In this document: positions 44,036 to 52,442 of the stretch, in pieces
Position numbering within the stretch: the first letter of the stretch is position 1
Layout: each line of letters opens with the position of its first letter
Origin: Streptomyces toyocaensis
GTDB taxonomy: Bacteria > Actinomycetota > Actinomycetes > Streptomycetales > Streptomycetaceae
Length of the DNA stretch: 64,000 nt
Direction of reading: 5' to 3'
NCBI RefSeq assembly: GCF_000725125.1
Contig: NZ_JFCB01000009.1
Coordinates: 62,001 to 126,000, forward strand
The notes under the pieces: model-generated
Databases searched by the model: none
Seen by the model: the letters and a program-made list of their open reading frames with translations, nothing else
What the model was told of the DNA's origin: nothing
Translations under genes and position numbers: made by a program

Positions 44036-44725
44036 GTGAGTTCCCAGTCGCCCATATCCGCGCGAGTCGTGCTGCTCTGCGGCCCCTCCGGCTCCGGCAA
44101 GTCCCTCCTCGCTGCCCGCTCCGGCCTCCCGGTGCTGCGTCTCGACGACTTCTACAAGGAGGGCGACGACCCGACCCTCCCCCTGGTCGCGGGCACGTCG
44201 GACATCGACTGGGACGACCCCGGCTCCTGGGACGCGGACACCGCCGTCGCCGCGATCGAGCGGCTGTGCCGGACGCGTCGTACCCAGGTCCCCGTCTACG
44301 ACATCTCCCTGAGTGCCCGCACGGGCGAGGGGACCGTCGACATCGGCGGGACCCCGCTATTCATCGCGGAGGGGATCTTCGCCGCGGAGATCGTCGGCCG
44401 CTGCCACGAACGGGGGCTGCTGGCCGACGCGCTGTGTCTGAGCCGCGGTCCGGTGCGGACGTTCCGGCGGCGCTTCCTGCGGGACCTCAGGGAGGGCCGC
44501 AAGTCGGTGCCGTTCCTGCTGCGCCGCGGCTGGCGGCTGATGCGGCTGGAGCGGGCGATCGTCGCCCGCCAGACGGCGCTGGGCGCTTACGCGTGCGACC
44601 GGGACGAAGCGCTGGGCCGCCTCGCTGCCGCGGCCGTCTCCGGACGTACGGCGACTGGTGCCGGCGCGACGAAGAGCGACAGCACCAGCACCAGCACCAG
44701 CACCAGCACCAGCACGCCGGCCTAG
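44036..44725 (+). CDS. P-loop kinase, uridine kinase-like
   Basis: 229 aa from GTG 44036. Walker A GPSGSGKS (residues 16-23) and LRLDDFYKEGDDPTLP (near 35-50), the substrate-Asp region of uridine kinases. The C-terminal part is less conserved and ends in a Ser-Thr repeat (DSTSTSTSTSTSTPA) coded by AGCACC hexamers. It probably phosphorylates a nucleoside, in keeping with the surrounding salvage genes, but the substrate is inferred. The operator CTACGCGCGTAG is not present upstream. Confidence 0.75.
   Translation: MSSQSPISARVVLLCGPSGSGKSLLAARSGLPVLRLDDFYKEGDDPTLPLVAGTSDIDWDDPGSWDADTAVAAIERLCRTRRTQVPVYDISLSARTGEGTVDIGGTPLFIAEGIFAAEIVGRCHERGLLADALCLSRGPVRTFRRRFLRDLREGRKSVPFLLRRGWRLMRLERAIVARQTALGAYACDRDEALGRLAAAAVSGRTATGAGATKSDSTSTSTSTSTSTPA
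44681..44716. repeat. AGCACC hexamer repeat in the kinase 3' end
   Basis: Five AGCACC units plus AGCACG, in frame, coding Ser-Thr pairs. Slippage would change tail length without shifting the frame. Confidence 0.95.
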
Positions 44726-44764
44726 CGGGAGGGGCGTACGCGGGAACGCTCGGACGCACGAAAG

Positions 44765-44802
44765 GCGGGACTGGGCGGGCCCCCCGGCCCCTCCAGTCCC
44801 GC
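44765..44802 (+). terminator. Terminator after the kinase gene
   Basis: Perfect 10-bp stem GCGGGACTGG (44765-44774) against 44793-44802 with a GC-rich inner part, followed by TGTTTC. Confidence 0.8.
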
Positions 44803-44812
44803 TGTTTCGCAC

Positions 44813-44951
44813 TCCCCCGTGCTCCCCCGGATCCCAAGGGCCCCCGTGTCCCCCCTGTGCTTCCCCCTCTTGCTCCCCCCGGGATCCCCCGATCCCCCTT
44901 GCCACGACGACGCCCCCGGTGTCCCCGCGGTTCCCCCGTTTCCCCCTGCCT
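44813..44951 (-). other. C-tract array giving a G-rich RNA downstream of sigQ
   Basis: About 140 bp with some fifteen C4-C6 runs on the + strand. A transcript reading past the sigQ stop (44952) would carry repeated GGGGG tracts separated by 3-12 nt, a strong G-quadruplex pattern. The C-tract bias is much stronger than elsewhere in the window. Confidence 0.75.
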
Positions 44952-45704
44952 TCAGGCCACGAGCTCCCCGAAGGCGTTCTCCTCGTCACGGCCGAAGCTG
45001 AGGACCTCGTCCTCGCGCAGCCGGCGGAGCGACCGCCAGATGCTGGACTTCACCGTGCCGACGCTGATGCCGAGGATGTCCGCGATCTCCGGGTCCGTGC
45101 GGCCCTCGTAGTAGCGCAGGACCAGCATGGTGCGCTGGTTCTCGGGCAGCCGGGCCAGCGCCTGCCACAGCACGGCGCGCAGCTCGGTGCCGCGCATCGC
45201 GTCCGTGTCACCGGCCGTCTCCGGCAGTTCCTCGGTCGGGTATTCGTTCAGCTTGCGGCGGCGCCACGCGCTGATGTGCAGGTTGGTCATGGTGCGGCGG
45301 AGGTATCCGCCGACCGCCGCCTTGTCGCTGATCCGGTCCCACGCCCGGTAGGTCGAGAACAGTGCGCTCTGCAGCAGGTCCTCGGCCTCGAAACGGTCGC
45401 CGGTCAGGTGGTAGGCGGTGGCGTACAGGGAGGCGCGGCGCTCCTGGACGTAGGCGGTGAACGCCGCTTCGGCGTCCGCCGCCCGTGCCGGAGTGCGCCG
45501 CTCCCCCGAGGCCTCCCCGGACGCGTTCCCCCCGTTGGCGCCCTCCGTGGACGCGTCAACCACCGCCATGATCGCGGTGTGCTGACGCCCGGTGCCGCGA
45601 GCGCACCCCCGCATGCCCGCCGCACCGGACTTCTCGGAACCCCGGTGCACGTCGTGCAGACGCGTGACCACTGCGCTGGTGCTGGTGCCGTGCAGCGTGT
45701 TCAT
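44952..45704 (-). CDS. sigQ: ECF sigma factor SigQ
   Basis: 250 aa from ATG 45704; a start at 45569 (MAVVDAS) would give about 205 aa. Region 2 (about 80-145) has LYATAYHLTGDRFEAEDLLQSALFSTYRAWDRI, and region 4 (about 185-235) has LPENQRTMLVLRYYEGRTDPEIADILGISVGTVKSSIWRSL, both intact and of the SigE-type ECF subgroup. In S. coelicolor sigQ lies divergent from afsQ1 and is controlled by AfsQ1; here an AfsQ1-type box lies between them. SigQ opposes AfsQ1 effects on antibiotic production there. Confidence 0.93.
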   Translation of the reverse strand: MNTLHGTSTSAVVTRLHDVHRGSEKSGAAGMRGCARGTGRQHTAIMAVVDASTEGANGGNASGEASGERRTPARAADAEAAFTAYVQERRASLYATAYHLTGDRFEAEDLLQSALFSTYRAWDRISDKAAVGGYLRRTMTNLHISAWRRRKLNEYPTEELPETAGDTDAMRGTELRAVLWQALARLPENQRTMLVLRYYEGRTDPEIADILGISVGTVKSSIWRSLRRLREDEVLSFGRDEENAFGELVA

Positions 45705-45790
45705 CTCGCGCCCCCCGTCGTGGACTTCCGGTGTTTCGCCCTGCTGTCGTGCTTGTGCCGAAAAGCTTGCCGGGGGACCTTCATGGCCGT

Positions 45791-45817
45791 GTCAGCCGAC
45801 TGTCACAGACGTGTCAC
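45791..45817. promoter_or_regulatory. AfsQ1-binding box (GTCAG-N6-GTCAC-N6-GTCAC)
   Basis: Three direct repeats with 11-bp period at 45791, 45802 and 45813. The last two fit the published AfsQ1 consensus GTnAC-n6-GTnAC exactly. Located in the 225-bp sigQ/afsQ1 divergent promoter region, as expected for autoregulation and control of sigQ. Confidence 0.85.
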
Positions 45818-45929
45818 AGGGGTCGGTCACGGCGGGACCACGGATCCTTCACGAAAGTCCGCGCACGTAGCGGCACGTATGGGGGCTCATTGGGCAACTG
45901 CCGCCCACGGGTCGAACAGGGAGCCCTCC

Positions 45930-46625
45930 ATGGGCCAGAATGAGCCCGTGCCTTCCCTGTTGCTGATCGAGGACGACGACGCCATCCGCACGGCCCTGGA
46001 GCTCTCCCTGACGCGCCAGGGTCACCGGGTCGCGACCGCTGCCAGTGGTGAGGACGGTCTGAAGCTGCTGCGCGAGCAGCGCCCGGATCTGATCGTGCTG
46101 GACGTGATGCTGCCCGGCATCGACGGGTTCGAGGTGTGCCGTCGCATCCGGCGCACGGACCAGTTGCCGATCATCCTGCTGACCGCGCGCAACGACGACA
46201 TCGACGTGGTGGTCGGGCTGGAGTCCGGCGCCGACGACTATGTCGTCAAACCCGTGCAGGGCCGGGTGCTGGACGCCCGTATCCGGGCCGTGCTGCGGCG
46301 CGGCGAGCGGGAGTCCAGCGACTCGGCGACCTTCGGCAGCCTGGTCATCGACCGTTCGGCGATGACGGTGACGAAGAACGGCGAGGACCTCCAGCTGACC
46401 CCGACGGAGCTGCGGCTGCTGCTGGAGCTGAGCCGGCGGCCTGGCCAGGCGCTGTCCCGGCAGCAGTTGCTGCGGCTGGTGTGGGAGCACGACTACCTGG
46501 GCGACTCGCGTCTGGTGGACGCCTGTGTCCAGCGGCTGCGTGCCAAGGTCGAGGACGTGCCGTCGTCCCCGACACTGATCCGTACCGTGCGCGGTGTCGG
46601 CTACCGGCTGGATCCGCCTCAGTGA
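45930..46625 (+). CDS. afsQ1: Response regulator AfsQ1
   Basis: OmpR/PhoB type. The phosphorylation site is Asp in LIVLDVMLPG (residue 52 counting from GTG 45948); the receiver domain is followed by a winged-helix DNA-binding domain ending IRTVRGVGYRLDPPQ. GTG 45948 gives the 225-aa form known in S. coelicolor. ATG 45930 (six residues longer) has the better ribosome site (GGGAG). AfsQ1 responds to nitrogen imbalance and controls antibiotic genes. The stop overlaps the afsQ2 start (GTGA). Confidence 0.95.
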   Translation: MGQNEPVPSLLLIEDDDAIRTALELSLTRQGHRVATAASGEDGLKLLREQRPDLIVLDVMLPGIDGFEVCRRIRRTDQLPIILLTARNDDIDVVVGLESGADDYVVKPVQGRVLDARIRAVLRRGERESSDSATFGSLVIDRSAMTVTKNGEDLQLTPTELRLLLELSRRPGQALSRQQLLRLVWEHDYLGDSRLVDACVQRLRAKVEDVPSSPTLIRTVRGVGYRLDPPQ

Positions 46626-48238
46626 CACAGGAGCACCAAGGGGGGGTCCGCGGCTGGTCCGCGGCGCGCAAGGGAGTCTGGTCACGGCTGCGGTTCACCA
46701 GCCTGCGGCTGCGGCTGGTCGTGGTGTTCGGGCTGGTCGCGCTCACCGCCGCGGTGTCCGCGTCCGGCATCGCGTACTGGCTGAACCGCGAGTCCGTACT
46801 GACCCGCACCCAGGACGCGGTGCTGCGCGACTTCGAGCGGGAGATGCAGAACCGGGCGGGCGCGCTGCCCGAGCACCCTTCGCAGGACGAACTGCAGCGC
46901 GCCGCGGGCCAGATGGCGACCAGCAGTCAGCGCTTCTCCGTGCTGCTGGTCGCGGAGGACCCGGACGGGCGGACGCTGTACGGCAGTTCGGGCGGACTGA
47001 ACGGCTTCTCGCTGAACGACGTGCCGCGCTCGCTGCGGGAGGCGGTCACCGAGCGGCAGAAGATCACGTCCGGCAACACGTACCCGCACCACCTGTACTG
47101 GCAGCGGACGGTCGACGACGACACGCCGTACCTGGTGGCGGGGACGCGGGTGATCGGCGGCGGGCCGACGGGCTACATGCTGAAGTCTCTGGAGCCGGAG
47201 GCCAAGGACCTCAACTCGCTGGCCTGGTCGCTGGGGATCGCCACGGCGCTCGCGCTGATAGGTTCCGCGCTGCTCGCGCACGCCGCCGCGACGACGGTGC
47301 TGAAGCCGGTGCAGCGGCTGGGGGTGGCCGCGCGCCGGCTCGGCGAGGGGAAGCTGGACACCCGGCTCAGGGTGTCGGGCACCGACGAACTGGCCGATCT
47401 CTCGCGCACGTTCAACAAGGCGGCCGAGGCGCTGGAGAAGCGGGTGGCCGACATGGCCGCGCGGGACGAGGCGTCGCGCCGGTTCGTGGCGGACATGAGC
47501 CACGAGCTGCGAACGCCGCTGACCGCGATCACGGCGGTGACCGAGGTGCTGGAGGAGGAGCTCGAGTTCGAGGGCGGCGGCATCGACCCGATGATCGAGC
47601 CCGCCGTACGGCTGGTGGTGAGCGAGACCCGGCGGCTGAACGACCTGGTGGAGAACCTGATGGAGGTGACCCGCTTCGACGCGGGTACCGCCCGTCTGGT
47701 CCTCGACGACGTCGACGTCGCCGACCAGATCACCGCCTGCATCGACGCGCGTGCCTGGCTGGACGCGGTCGACCTGGACGCCGAGCGCGGTATCCACGCA
47801 CGGCTCGATCCGCGCCGGCTGGACGTGATCCTGGCCAACCTGATCGGCAACGCCCTCAAGCACGGCGGTTCGCCGGTCCGGGTGGCGGTGCGGGAGTCGG
47901 TGGCGGAGAGCGGAGAGGGCGCGGAGGACGCCGGGGACGGGGGCACGGTGGTCATCGAGGTGCGCGACCACGGGCCGGGCATCCCGGAGGAGGTCCTGCC
48001 GCACGTGTTCGACCGCTTCTACAAGGCGAGCGCCTCCCGGCCGCGTTCCGAGGGCAGCGGCCTGGGGCTGTCCATCGCGCTGGAGAACGCCCACATCCAC
48101 GGCGGCGAGATCACCGCGGCCAACTCCCCCGAGGGCGGCGCCGTCTTCACACTGCGGCTGCCGCGGGACGTCTCGGCGCGCGGCTCCGCGGAGAAGGCCG
48201 GCGACGCCGGGGACGAAGGCGCCGGAGGGGACGCCTGA
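46622..48238 (+). CDS. afsQ2: Sensor histidine kinase AfsQ2
   Basis: 538 aa from GTG 46622, overlapping afsQ1 by 4 bp. Helix 1 at about 28-48, extracytoplasmic sensor (about 49-200), helix 2 at about 203-223, HAMP, then the H box FVADMSHELRTPLTAI (near 290-305) and an ATPase domain with NLIGNALKHGG, DHGPGIPEE and GSGLGLSIA. It phosphorylates AfsQ1. The small Gly/Glu-rich tail is not conserved. The stop overlaps the next ATG (TGATG). Confidence 0.95.
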   Translation: MTQEHQGGVRGWSAARKGVWSRLRFTSLRLRLVVVFGLVALTAAVSASGIAYWLNRESVLTRTQDAVLRDFEREMQNRAGALPEHPSQDELQRAAGQMATSSQRFSVLLVAEDPDGRTLYGSSGGLNGFSLNDVPRSLREAVTERQKITSGNTYPHHLYWQRTVDDDTPYLVAGTRVIGGGPTGYMLKSLEPEAKDLNSLAWSLGIATALALIGSALLAHAAATTVLKPVQRLGVAARRLGEGKLDTRLRVSGTDELADLSRTFNKAAEALEKRVADMAARDEASRRFVADMSHELRTPLTAITAVTEVLEEELEFEGGGIDPMIEPAVRLVVSETRRLNDLVENLMEVTRFDAGTARLVLDDVDVADQITACIDARAWLDAVDLDAERGIHARLDPRRLDVILANLIGNALKHGGSPVRVAVRESVAESGEGAEDAGDGGTVVIEVRDHGPGIPEEVLPHVFDRFYKASASRPRSEGSGLGLSIALENAHIHGGEITAANSPEGGAVFTLRLPRDVSARGSAEKAGDAGDEGAGGDA

Positions 48239-48873
48239 TGGACGGACGTCGGATGACCCTGCGGCGTGCGGCCGTGCGGGGCGCACGGGGGCTGCTGGCC
48301 GCCGGGGCGTTCGGGGCGCTGCTGGCGGGGTGCGGGATCCGGGCCACGGAGGTGCCGACCGACTTCGGCCCGGCGCCCTCACGGGTGCGCTGCTCGCTGG
48401 CCGAGCCGGAGGTGTCGACGCAGGCCGTGCGCGGGCTGCCGGTGCAGGTGTTCCTGCTGTGCGGGTCGTCCCTGGTGGCGGTGGACCGGACGGTACGGGT
48501 GCCGGACGGGGCGGCGGACGCGCGGCGGGTGCTGGTGGCGCAGGGGCTGCTGGACGAGCTGTCCGAGGAGCCGCCGGCCGCCGAGCGGGAGGCCGGGTAC
48601 ACCACGCGAGTGCGGCGCGGGACGACCGTGAGCGGTCCGCGGCCGGGCGACCCGGAGGACACACTGCGGCTGAGCACCGCGCCGGGGAGCCTGCCCTCCT
48701 CCGCGCTGGCGCAGGTCGTGTGCACCTTCTCCGACTCGGCGGCGGCCGAGGGAGACGGCTCGGTGATCCTCGGCGGCCCGGACGACAGCCGGCCGCGCCG
48801 CTACAAGTGCACCGACGAGGTCCGGTCGCGCCCGGCCGAGGAGCCGCCCTCCTCGGAGGCCACGGAGGGCTGA
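48238..48873 (+). CDS. afsQ3: Lipoprotein of the afsQ operon
   Basis: 211 aa, coupled to afsQ2 by TGATG, with GGAGGGG 7 nt upstream. Lipoprotein signal with lipobox ALLAGC (near residue 32). The mature part has VQVFLLCGSSLVAVDRTVR and ARRVLVAQGLLDEL, resembling GerMN-type lipoproteins. It probably sits at the outer membrane face next to the AfsQ2 sensor and may modulate it (inference from operon structure). Confidence 0.85.
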   Translation: MDGRRMTLRRAAVRGARGLLAAGAFGALLAGCGIRATEVPTDFGPAPSRVRCSLAEPEVSTQAVRGLPVQVFLLCGSSLVAVDRTVRVPDGAADARRVLVAQGLLDELSEEPPAAEREAGYTTRVRRGTTVSGPRPGDPEDTLRLSTAPGSLPSSALAQVVCTFSDSAAAEGDGSVILGGPDDSRPRRYKCTDEVRSRPAEEPPSSEATEG

Positions 48874-48978
48874 TCCGCGGGGCGGGCCGGGCGGCTCCGC
48901 GCACTGTGGCGCATGCCTCATCCGGTGAACGGGTGACATCCCGGAACCATCCGCGCCGAGCGCCGCGTCTAGGGGGTC

Positions 48979-49560
48979 GTGCAGCGTCAAGGCTTCATCG
49001 GCGGCACCGCCGCATTCCGCATCCGGGTGACAGGGGGTCTCCTCCTGGCCGCGCATCTCGCGTTCGTCGCCTGGTACACGCTGCGTCCGCTGGACGTCCC
49101 CTGGGTGATGCCGGCGAATCTGCGGCCGTTCGACGGCATCCGGGCGGATTACGCGCTGGGGTGGGCGACGGGGGTCCGCCGGACCGCCGGGGCGATGGCG
49201 CTGCTGGCGCCGCTCGGGGTGCTGCTGCCGATGGCCGGCGGGCGCCTGGCCGTGTCGCGGCTGGGTTCGCTGATCCGCACCGTGACGGCGACCGCGCTGG
49301 TCTCGCTGGCCGTGGAGATGCTGCAGACCGCGGTGCCGGGGCAGGTGGTGGACGTCGACTCGCTGCTGCTGAACACGGCGGGCGCGGCGCTCGCGCACGC
49401 GGCCGTGGTGCCCGCGGGCCGCGCCTGGCTGCGCCGCAGGGAGGCGCGGCTGCCCGCCGCGGCCCTCCTCCCGGAGGAGCCGGCTCAGGGGAGGACCCCG
49501 ACGATTCCCAGGGTCGGTATCGCCCCGTGGAGCGACGCTTTGCCCCCTTCGTCTCCGTAA
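48979..49560 (+). CDS. VanZ-like membrane protein
   Basis: 193 aa from GTG 48979 (AGGGGGT upstream). Membrane helices at about 15-33, 63-85, 98-118 and 125-145, with the VanZ-type LRPFDGIRADYALGWATG and VVDVDSLLLNTAGAALAHA. VanZ proteins are linked to low-level glycopeptide resistance in enterococci; in Streptomyces the role is unknown. The C-terminal 50 residues are Pro/Arg-rich and cytosolic. Confidence 0.83.
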   Translation: MQRQGFIGGTAAFRIRVTGGLLLAAHLAFVAWYTLRPLDVPWVMPANLRPFDGIRADYALGWATGVRRTAGAMALLAPLGVLLPMAGGRLAVSRLGSLIRTVTATALVSLAVEMLQTAVPGQVVDVDSLLLNTAGAALAHAAVVPAGRAWLRRREARLPAAALLPEEPAQGRTPTIPRVGIAPWSDALPPSSP

Positions 49561-49619
49561 CGTGGAGTGCGTGGAGGCAGCCGGCCGGGAGGCCTCCCAC
49601 CCCTCTCGAAGGAGCCGTC

Positions 49620-49820
49620 ATGAGCCGCCTCGCCCGCCCCACCAACGACCGGATGATCGGCGGAGTGTGCGCCGCGCTGGCCCGGCGCTTCGGCACCTCC
49701 GCGAGCACGATGCGGGTGATCTTCCTGGCGTCGTGCCTGCTCCCGGGCCCGCAGTTCCTGCTGTACCTCGCCCTGTGGATCCTGCTGCCCTCGGAGGACA
49801 AGGCACGGACGGCCTGGTAG
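49620..49820 (+). CDS. PspC-domain membrane protein
   Basis: 66 aa, almost entirely a PspC domain: RPTNDRMIGGVCAALARRFGTSASTMRVIFL, then one helix (about 42-60) and ILLPSEDKA. AAGGAG 6 nt upstream of ATG 49620. PspC homologues act in membrane-stress signalling; this minimal form is common in Streptomyces. A strong terminator follows. Confidence 0.9.
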   Translation: MSRLARPTNDRMIGGVCAALARRFGTSASTMRVIFLASCLLPGPQFLLYLALWILLPSEDKARTAW

Positions 49821-49848
49821 GCCCCCGGAACCGTCTCCCCGCGAGTAC

Positions 49849-49889
49849 GCCGATGGGGCGCACCCCGAGTCCGGGTGCGCCCCATCGGC
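49849..49889. terminator. Terminator after the PspC gene
   Basis: Perfect 17-bp stem (49849-49865 against 49873-49889), 7-nt loop, serving both this gene and the convergent secreted-protein gene. Confidence 0.9.
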
Positions 49890-49905
49890 CGTGTGCGCCC
49901 GGCGG

Positions 49906-50253
49906 TCAGCCGCCGAGCGGAACGCCGTTGACGGTGAGGCCCTGCGCGGGCACACCGTTCAGCGGCAGACCGCCGAGCAGACCGGCGCCCGGAACCTGGG
50001 GGCCCGCCTTCTCCGCCACGGGCTGCACGGTCGCCATGCCGGTGCCGGCCAGCTCCTGGCCCGTCGCCAGCGCCTCGGACGGGGCCGGCACCGCGCCGGA
50101 CAGCCGCTCGGCCGGAACGGCCTGGGTGACGGTGTCCAGCGTCGGAGCGGCGTCCGGGACGGCCGGGGCCGCGTTGGCGGCGCCCGCACCGGCGGCGGCG
50201 AAGGCGGCACCGAGAGCGGCGACACCGAGGGTCTTGGCAGCAGACTGCTTCAT
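49906..50253 (-). CDS. Small secreted protein
   Basis: 115 aa from ATG 50253 with GAGGAC about 10 nt upstream. Signal peptide residues 1-27 (KTLGVAALGAAFAAAGAGAANA), then a Val/Pro/Gly-rich mature part ending in repeated GLPLNGVP / GLTVNGVP / PLGG phrases. No cysteine and no sorting signal, although LAGTG occurs at about residue 73 without a following helix. Resembles the 112-aa secreted protein at 43569-43907. Confidence 0.75.
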   Translation of the reverse strand: MKQSAAKTLGVAALGAAFAAAGAGAANAAPAVPDAAPTLDTVTQAVPAERLSGAVPAPSEALATGQELAGTGMATVQPVAEKAGPQVPGAGLLGGLPLNGVPAQGLTVNGVPLGG

Positions 50254-50392
50254 GAAAACGCGTCCTCGAAATGGGATACGGGGATGTGAGCGGTGCTGTG
50301 ACCGTAAACACGCGGCACCATCCGCCGCAAACATCGAAATGCGGACGGATGGTGAACGTCGCCGCTGCCCTCGTTTTCCGAGAACGCCGATC

Positions 50393-51550
50393 TCAGTCCT
50401 TGGCGGCCGCGGAACCGCTGGTGGAGGCCGTCTGCCGGAACAGCCATTCGGATTTCAGCTCGGCGTATCCGGGCTTGATGACGTCATTGATCATGGCCAG
50501 TCGTTCGTCGAAAGGAATGAACGCTGATTTCATCGCATTGACGGAGAACCACTGCATGTCGTCGAGCGTGTAACCGAACGCTTCGACCAGGTGCTCGAAT
50601 TCCCGGCTCATGCCGGTGTGCGACATGAGGCGGTTGTCGGTGTTGACAGTGGCGCGGAAGTGCAGCCGGCGCAGCAGACCGATGGGGTGCTCGGCGTACG
50701 AGGCGGCGGCCCCGGTCTGGAGGTTGGAGCTCGGGCAGAGCTCCAGGGGGATCCGCTTGTCCCGGACGTAGGAGGCGAGCCGGCCGAGCTCCACGGTGCC
50801 GTCGTCGTGCACCTGGATGTCGTCGATGATGCGCACCCCGTGCCCGAGCCGGTCGGCGCCGCACCACTGCAGGGCCTGCCAGATGGACGGCAGCCCGAAC
50901 GCCTCGCCTGCGTGGATGGTGAAGTGGTTGTTCTCCCGCTTCAGGTACTCGAAGGCGTCGAGGTGCCGGGTGGGCGGGTAGCCGGCCTCGGCGCCCGCGA
51001 TGTCGAAGCCGACGACGCCCAGGTCGCGGTAGCGGTTGGCGAGTTCGGCGATCTCCAGGGCGCGGGCGGCGTGCCGCATCGCGGTGAGCAGGGCACCGAC
51101 CCGGATGCGGTGGCCGTTCTCCTTCGCTCGCCGCTCCCCCTGCCGGAAGCCCTCGTTGACCGCCTCGACGACCTCCTCGAGGCTCAGCCCGCCCTCGAGG
51201 TGCTGCTCGGGGGCGTAGCGCACCTCGGCGTAGACGACGCCGTCCTCGGCCAGGTCCTCGGCGCACTCGGCGGCGACCCGGACGAGCGCGTCGCGGGTCT
51301 GCATGACGCCGACGGTGTGCGAGAACGTCTCCAGGTACCGCTCCAGGGAGCCCGAGTCGGCGGCCTGGTGGAACCAGAGGGCGAGCTTGTCGGGGTCGGT
51401 GGCCGGGAGTGCGGTGTAGCCGGTCTCCCGGGCCAGGTCGACGACGGTGCCCGGGCGCAGCCCGCCGTCGAGGTGGTCGTGCAGCAGAACCTTGGGCGCC
51501 CGGCGGATCTGGTCCACGGTCGGGGTGTTCGCGATGGTCTGGCTCGTCAT
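50393..51550 (-). CDS. add: Adenosine deaminase
   Basis: 385 aa. It converts adenosine and deoxyadenosine to inosine and deoxyinosine, feeding PNP. Zinc ligands and active-site motifs: HDHLDGG (24-30), FTIHAGE (about 217-223, catalytic Glu), GHGVR (near 244-248) and NTDNRLMSH with the metal Asp near 304. ATG 51550 is preceded by TAGAGT (51562-51557) 6 nt upstream and by the CTACGCGCGTAG palindrome, so probably leaderless and repressible. Confidence 0.94.
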   Translation of the reverse strand: MTSQTIANTPTVDQIRRAPKVLLHDHLDGGLRPGTVVDLARETGYTALPATDPDKLALWFHQAADSGSLERYLETFSHTVGVMQTRDALVRVAAECAEDLAEDGVVYAEVRYAPEQHLEGGLSLEEVVEAVNEGFRQGERRAKENGHRIRVGALLTAMRHAARALEIAELANRYRDLGVVGFDIAGAEAGYPPTRHLDAFEYLKRENNHFTIHAGEAFGLPSIWQALQWCGADRLGHGVRIIDDIQVHDDGTVELGRLASYVRDKRIPLELCPSSNLQTGAAASYAEHPIGLLRRLHFRATVNTDNRLMSHTGMSREFEHLVEAFGYTLDDMQWFSVNAMKSAFIPFDERLAMINDVIKPGYAELKSEWLFRQTASTSGSAAAKD

Positions 51551-51566
51551 CTCCGCACTCTAACTC

Positions 51567-51578
51567 CTACGCGCGTAG
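51567..51578. promoter_or_regulatory. CTACGCGCGTAG operator, site 3 (add)
   Basis: Perfect palindrome 4 bp upstream of the probable -10 (TAGAGT) and centred 22 bp before the add start. It lies in the region shared with the divergent hydrolase-like gene, which could also be affected. Confidence 0.78.
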
Positions 51579-51663
51579 ATCGTCCGGTGTGCGAATTCGT
51601 CGATATGGAACGGTGACCGCACGGACGGGTCGCGTACACCGGCGCTTCTGAGACTGTTCTGTC

Positions 51664-52425
51664 ATGGCACAGCAAGCGACGCCGGTTCGCACGGCCCGGC
51701 TGGGGAGGGCGCTCGGCCCGGAGCAGACGGCGGTGAGCGGTGTGGTGCTGCTGCTCCCCGGCGGCGAGGAGGTCTCCAGCCGCCGGCCGTCCCCCCTTCG
51801 GGCGGCCGCCTCCGTACGGGGCCTCGGCCGCCGTCTCACCCGCGCGGGACGGGAGCAGAGCCTCGCCGCCCACGTCGTCCACTACCGCTGGCGCGGCTGG
51901 AACGGCAGCGAGGCGCATCTCGCGCACGACGCCGCCTGGGCCGCGGACGAGGCCGTACGGCGCTACGGGGACGTCCCCGTCTGCCTGGCCGGTCTCGGCA
52001 TGGGCGGCAGGGCCGCGCTCCGCGCGGGCGGTCACGAGGCCGTCAACTCCGTACTGGCCCTTGCCCCCTGGCTGCCGGAGGAGGACGTGGCGGCGCCACC
52101 CGAACCGGTGAAACAGCTCGCCGGCCGGCGCGTGCTGATCGTGCACGGCACCAATGACGCGCGGACCGACCCCGAGTTGTCGTTCCGGCTGGCGGCACGC
52201 GCGAAGAAGGCGAACCGTGACGTGTGCCGGTTCGAGGTGCATGCGGACGGGCACGGGCTGAGCCAGTACCGGGACGAAGTGATGGCGCTGTCCGAGGACT
52301 TCGTGATGGGGGCGTTGTTCGGGCGGGCGTTCTCCCGGCCCGTGCAGGATGCCCTGGCGGCGCCCCCGCCGCTGGGGTTGCGGATGCCGCTCGCCGCGGG
52401 GTTCGGGAAGTCCCTGCGGCGGTAG
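51664..52425 (+). CDS. Alpha/beta-hydrolase fold protein lacking the nucleophilic serine
   Basis: 253 aa. Oxyanion region VVLLLPGGEE (27-36), nucleophile elbow CLAGLGMGGRAAL, acid segment IVHGTNDARTDPE (near 158-170) and histidine segment ADGHGLSQY (near 199). The elbow should read G-x-S-x-G but is G110-L-G112-M-G114, with Gly in place of Ser. The Asp and His are kept. It may be non-catalytic or use another chemistry. Divergent from add. Confidence 0.8.
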   Translation: MAQQATPVRTARLGRALGPEQTAVSGVVLLLPGGEEVSSRRPSPLRAAASVRGLGRRLTRAGREQSLAAHVVHYRWRGWNGSEAHLAHDAAWAADEAVRRYGDVPVCLAGLGMGGRAALRAGGHEAVNSVLALAPWLPEEDVAAPPEPVKQLAGRRVLIVHGTNDARTDPELSFRLAARAKKANRDVCRFEVHADGHGLSQYRDEVMALSEDFVMGALFGRAFSRPVQDALAAPPPLGLRMPLAAGFGKSLRR

Positions 52426-52442
52426 CGCCGTCGCGCCCGGTG

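Noticed and set aside
49906-50253. LAGTG in the secreted protein taken as a sortase motif
   Set aside because: No hydrophobic stretch or basic tail follows it, so it is not a sorting signal.
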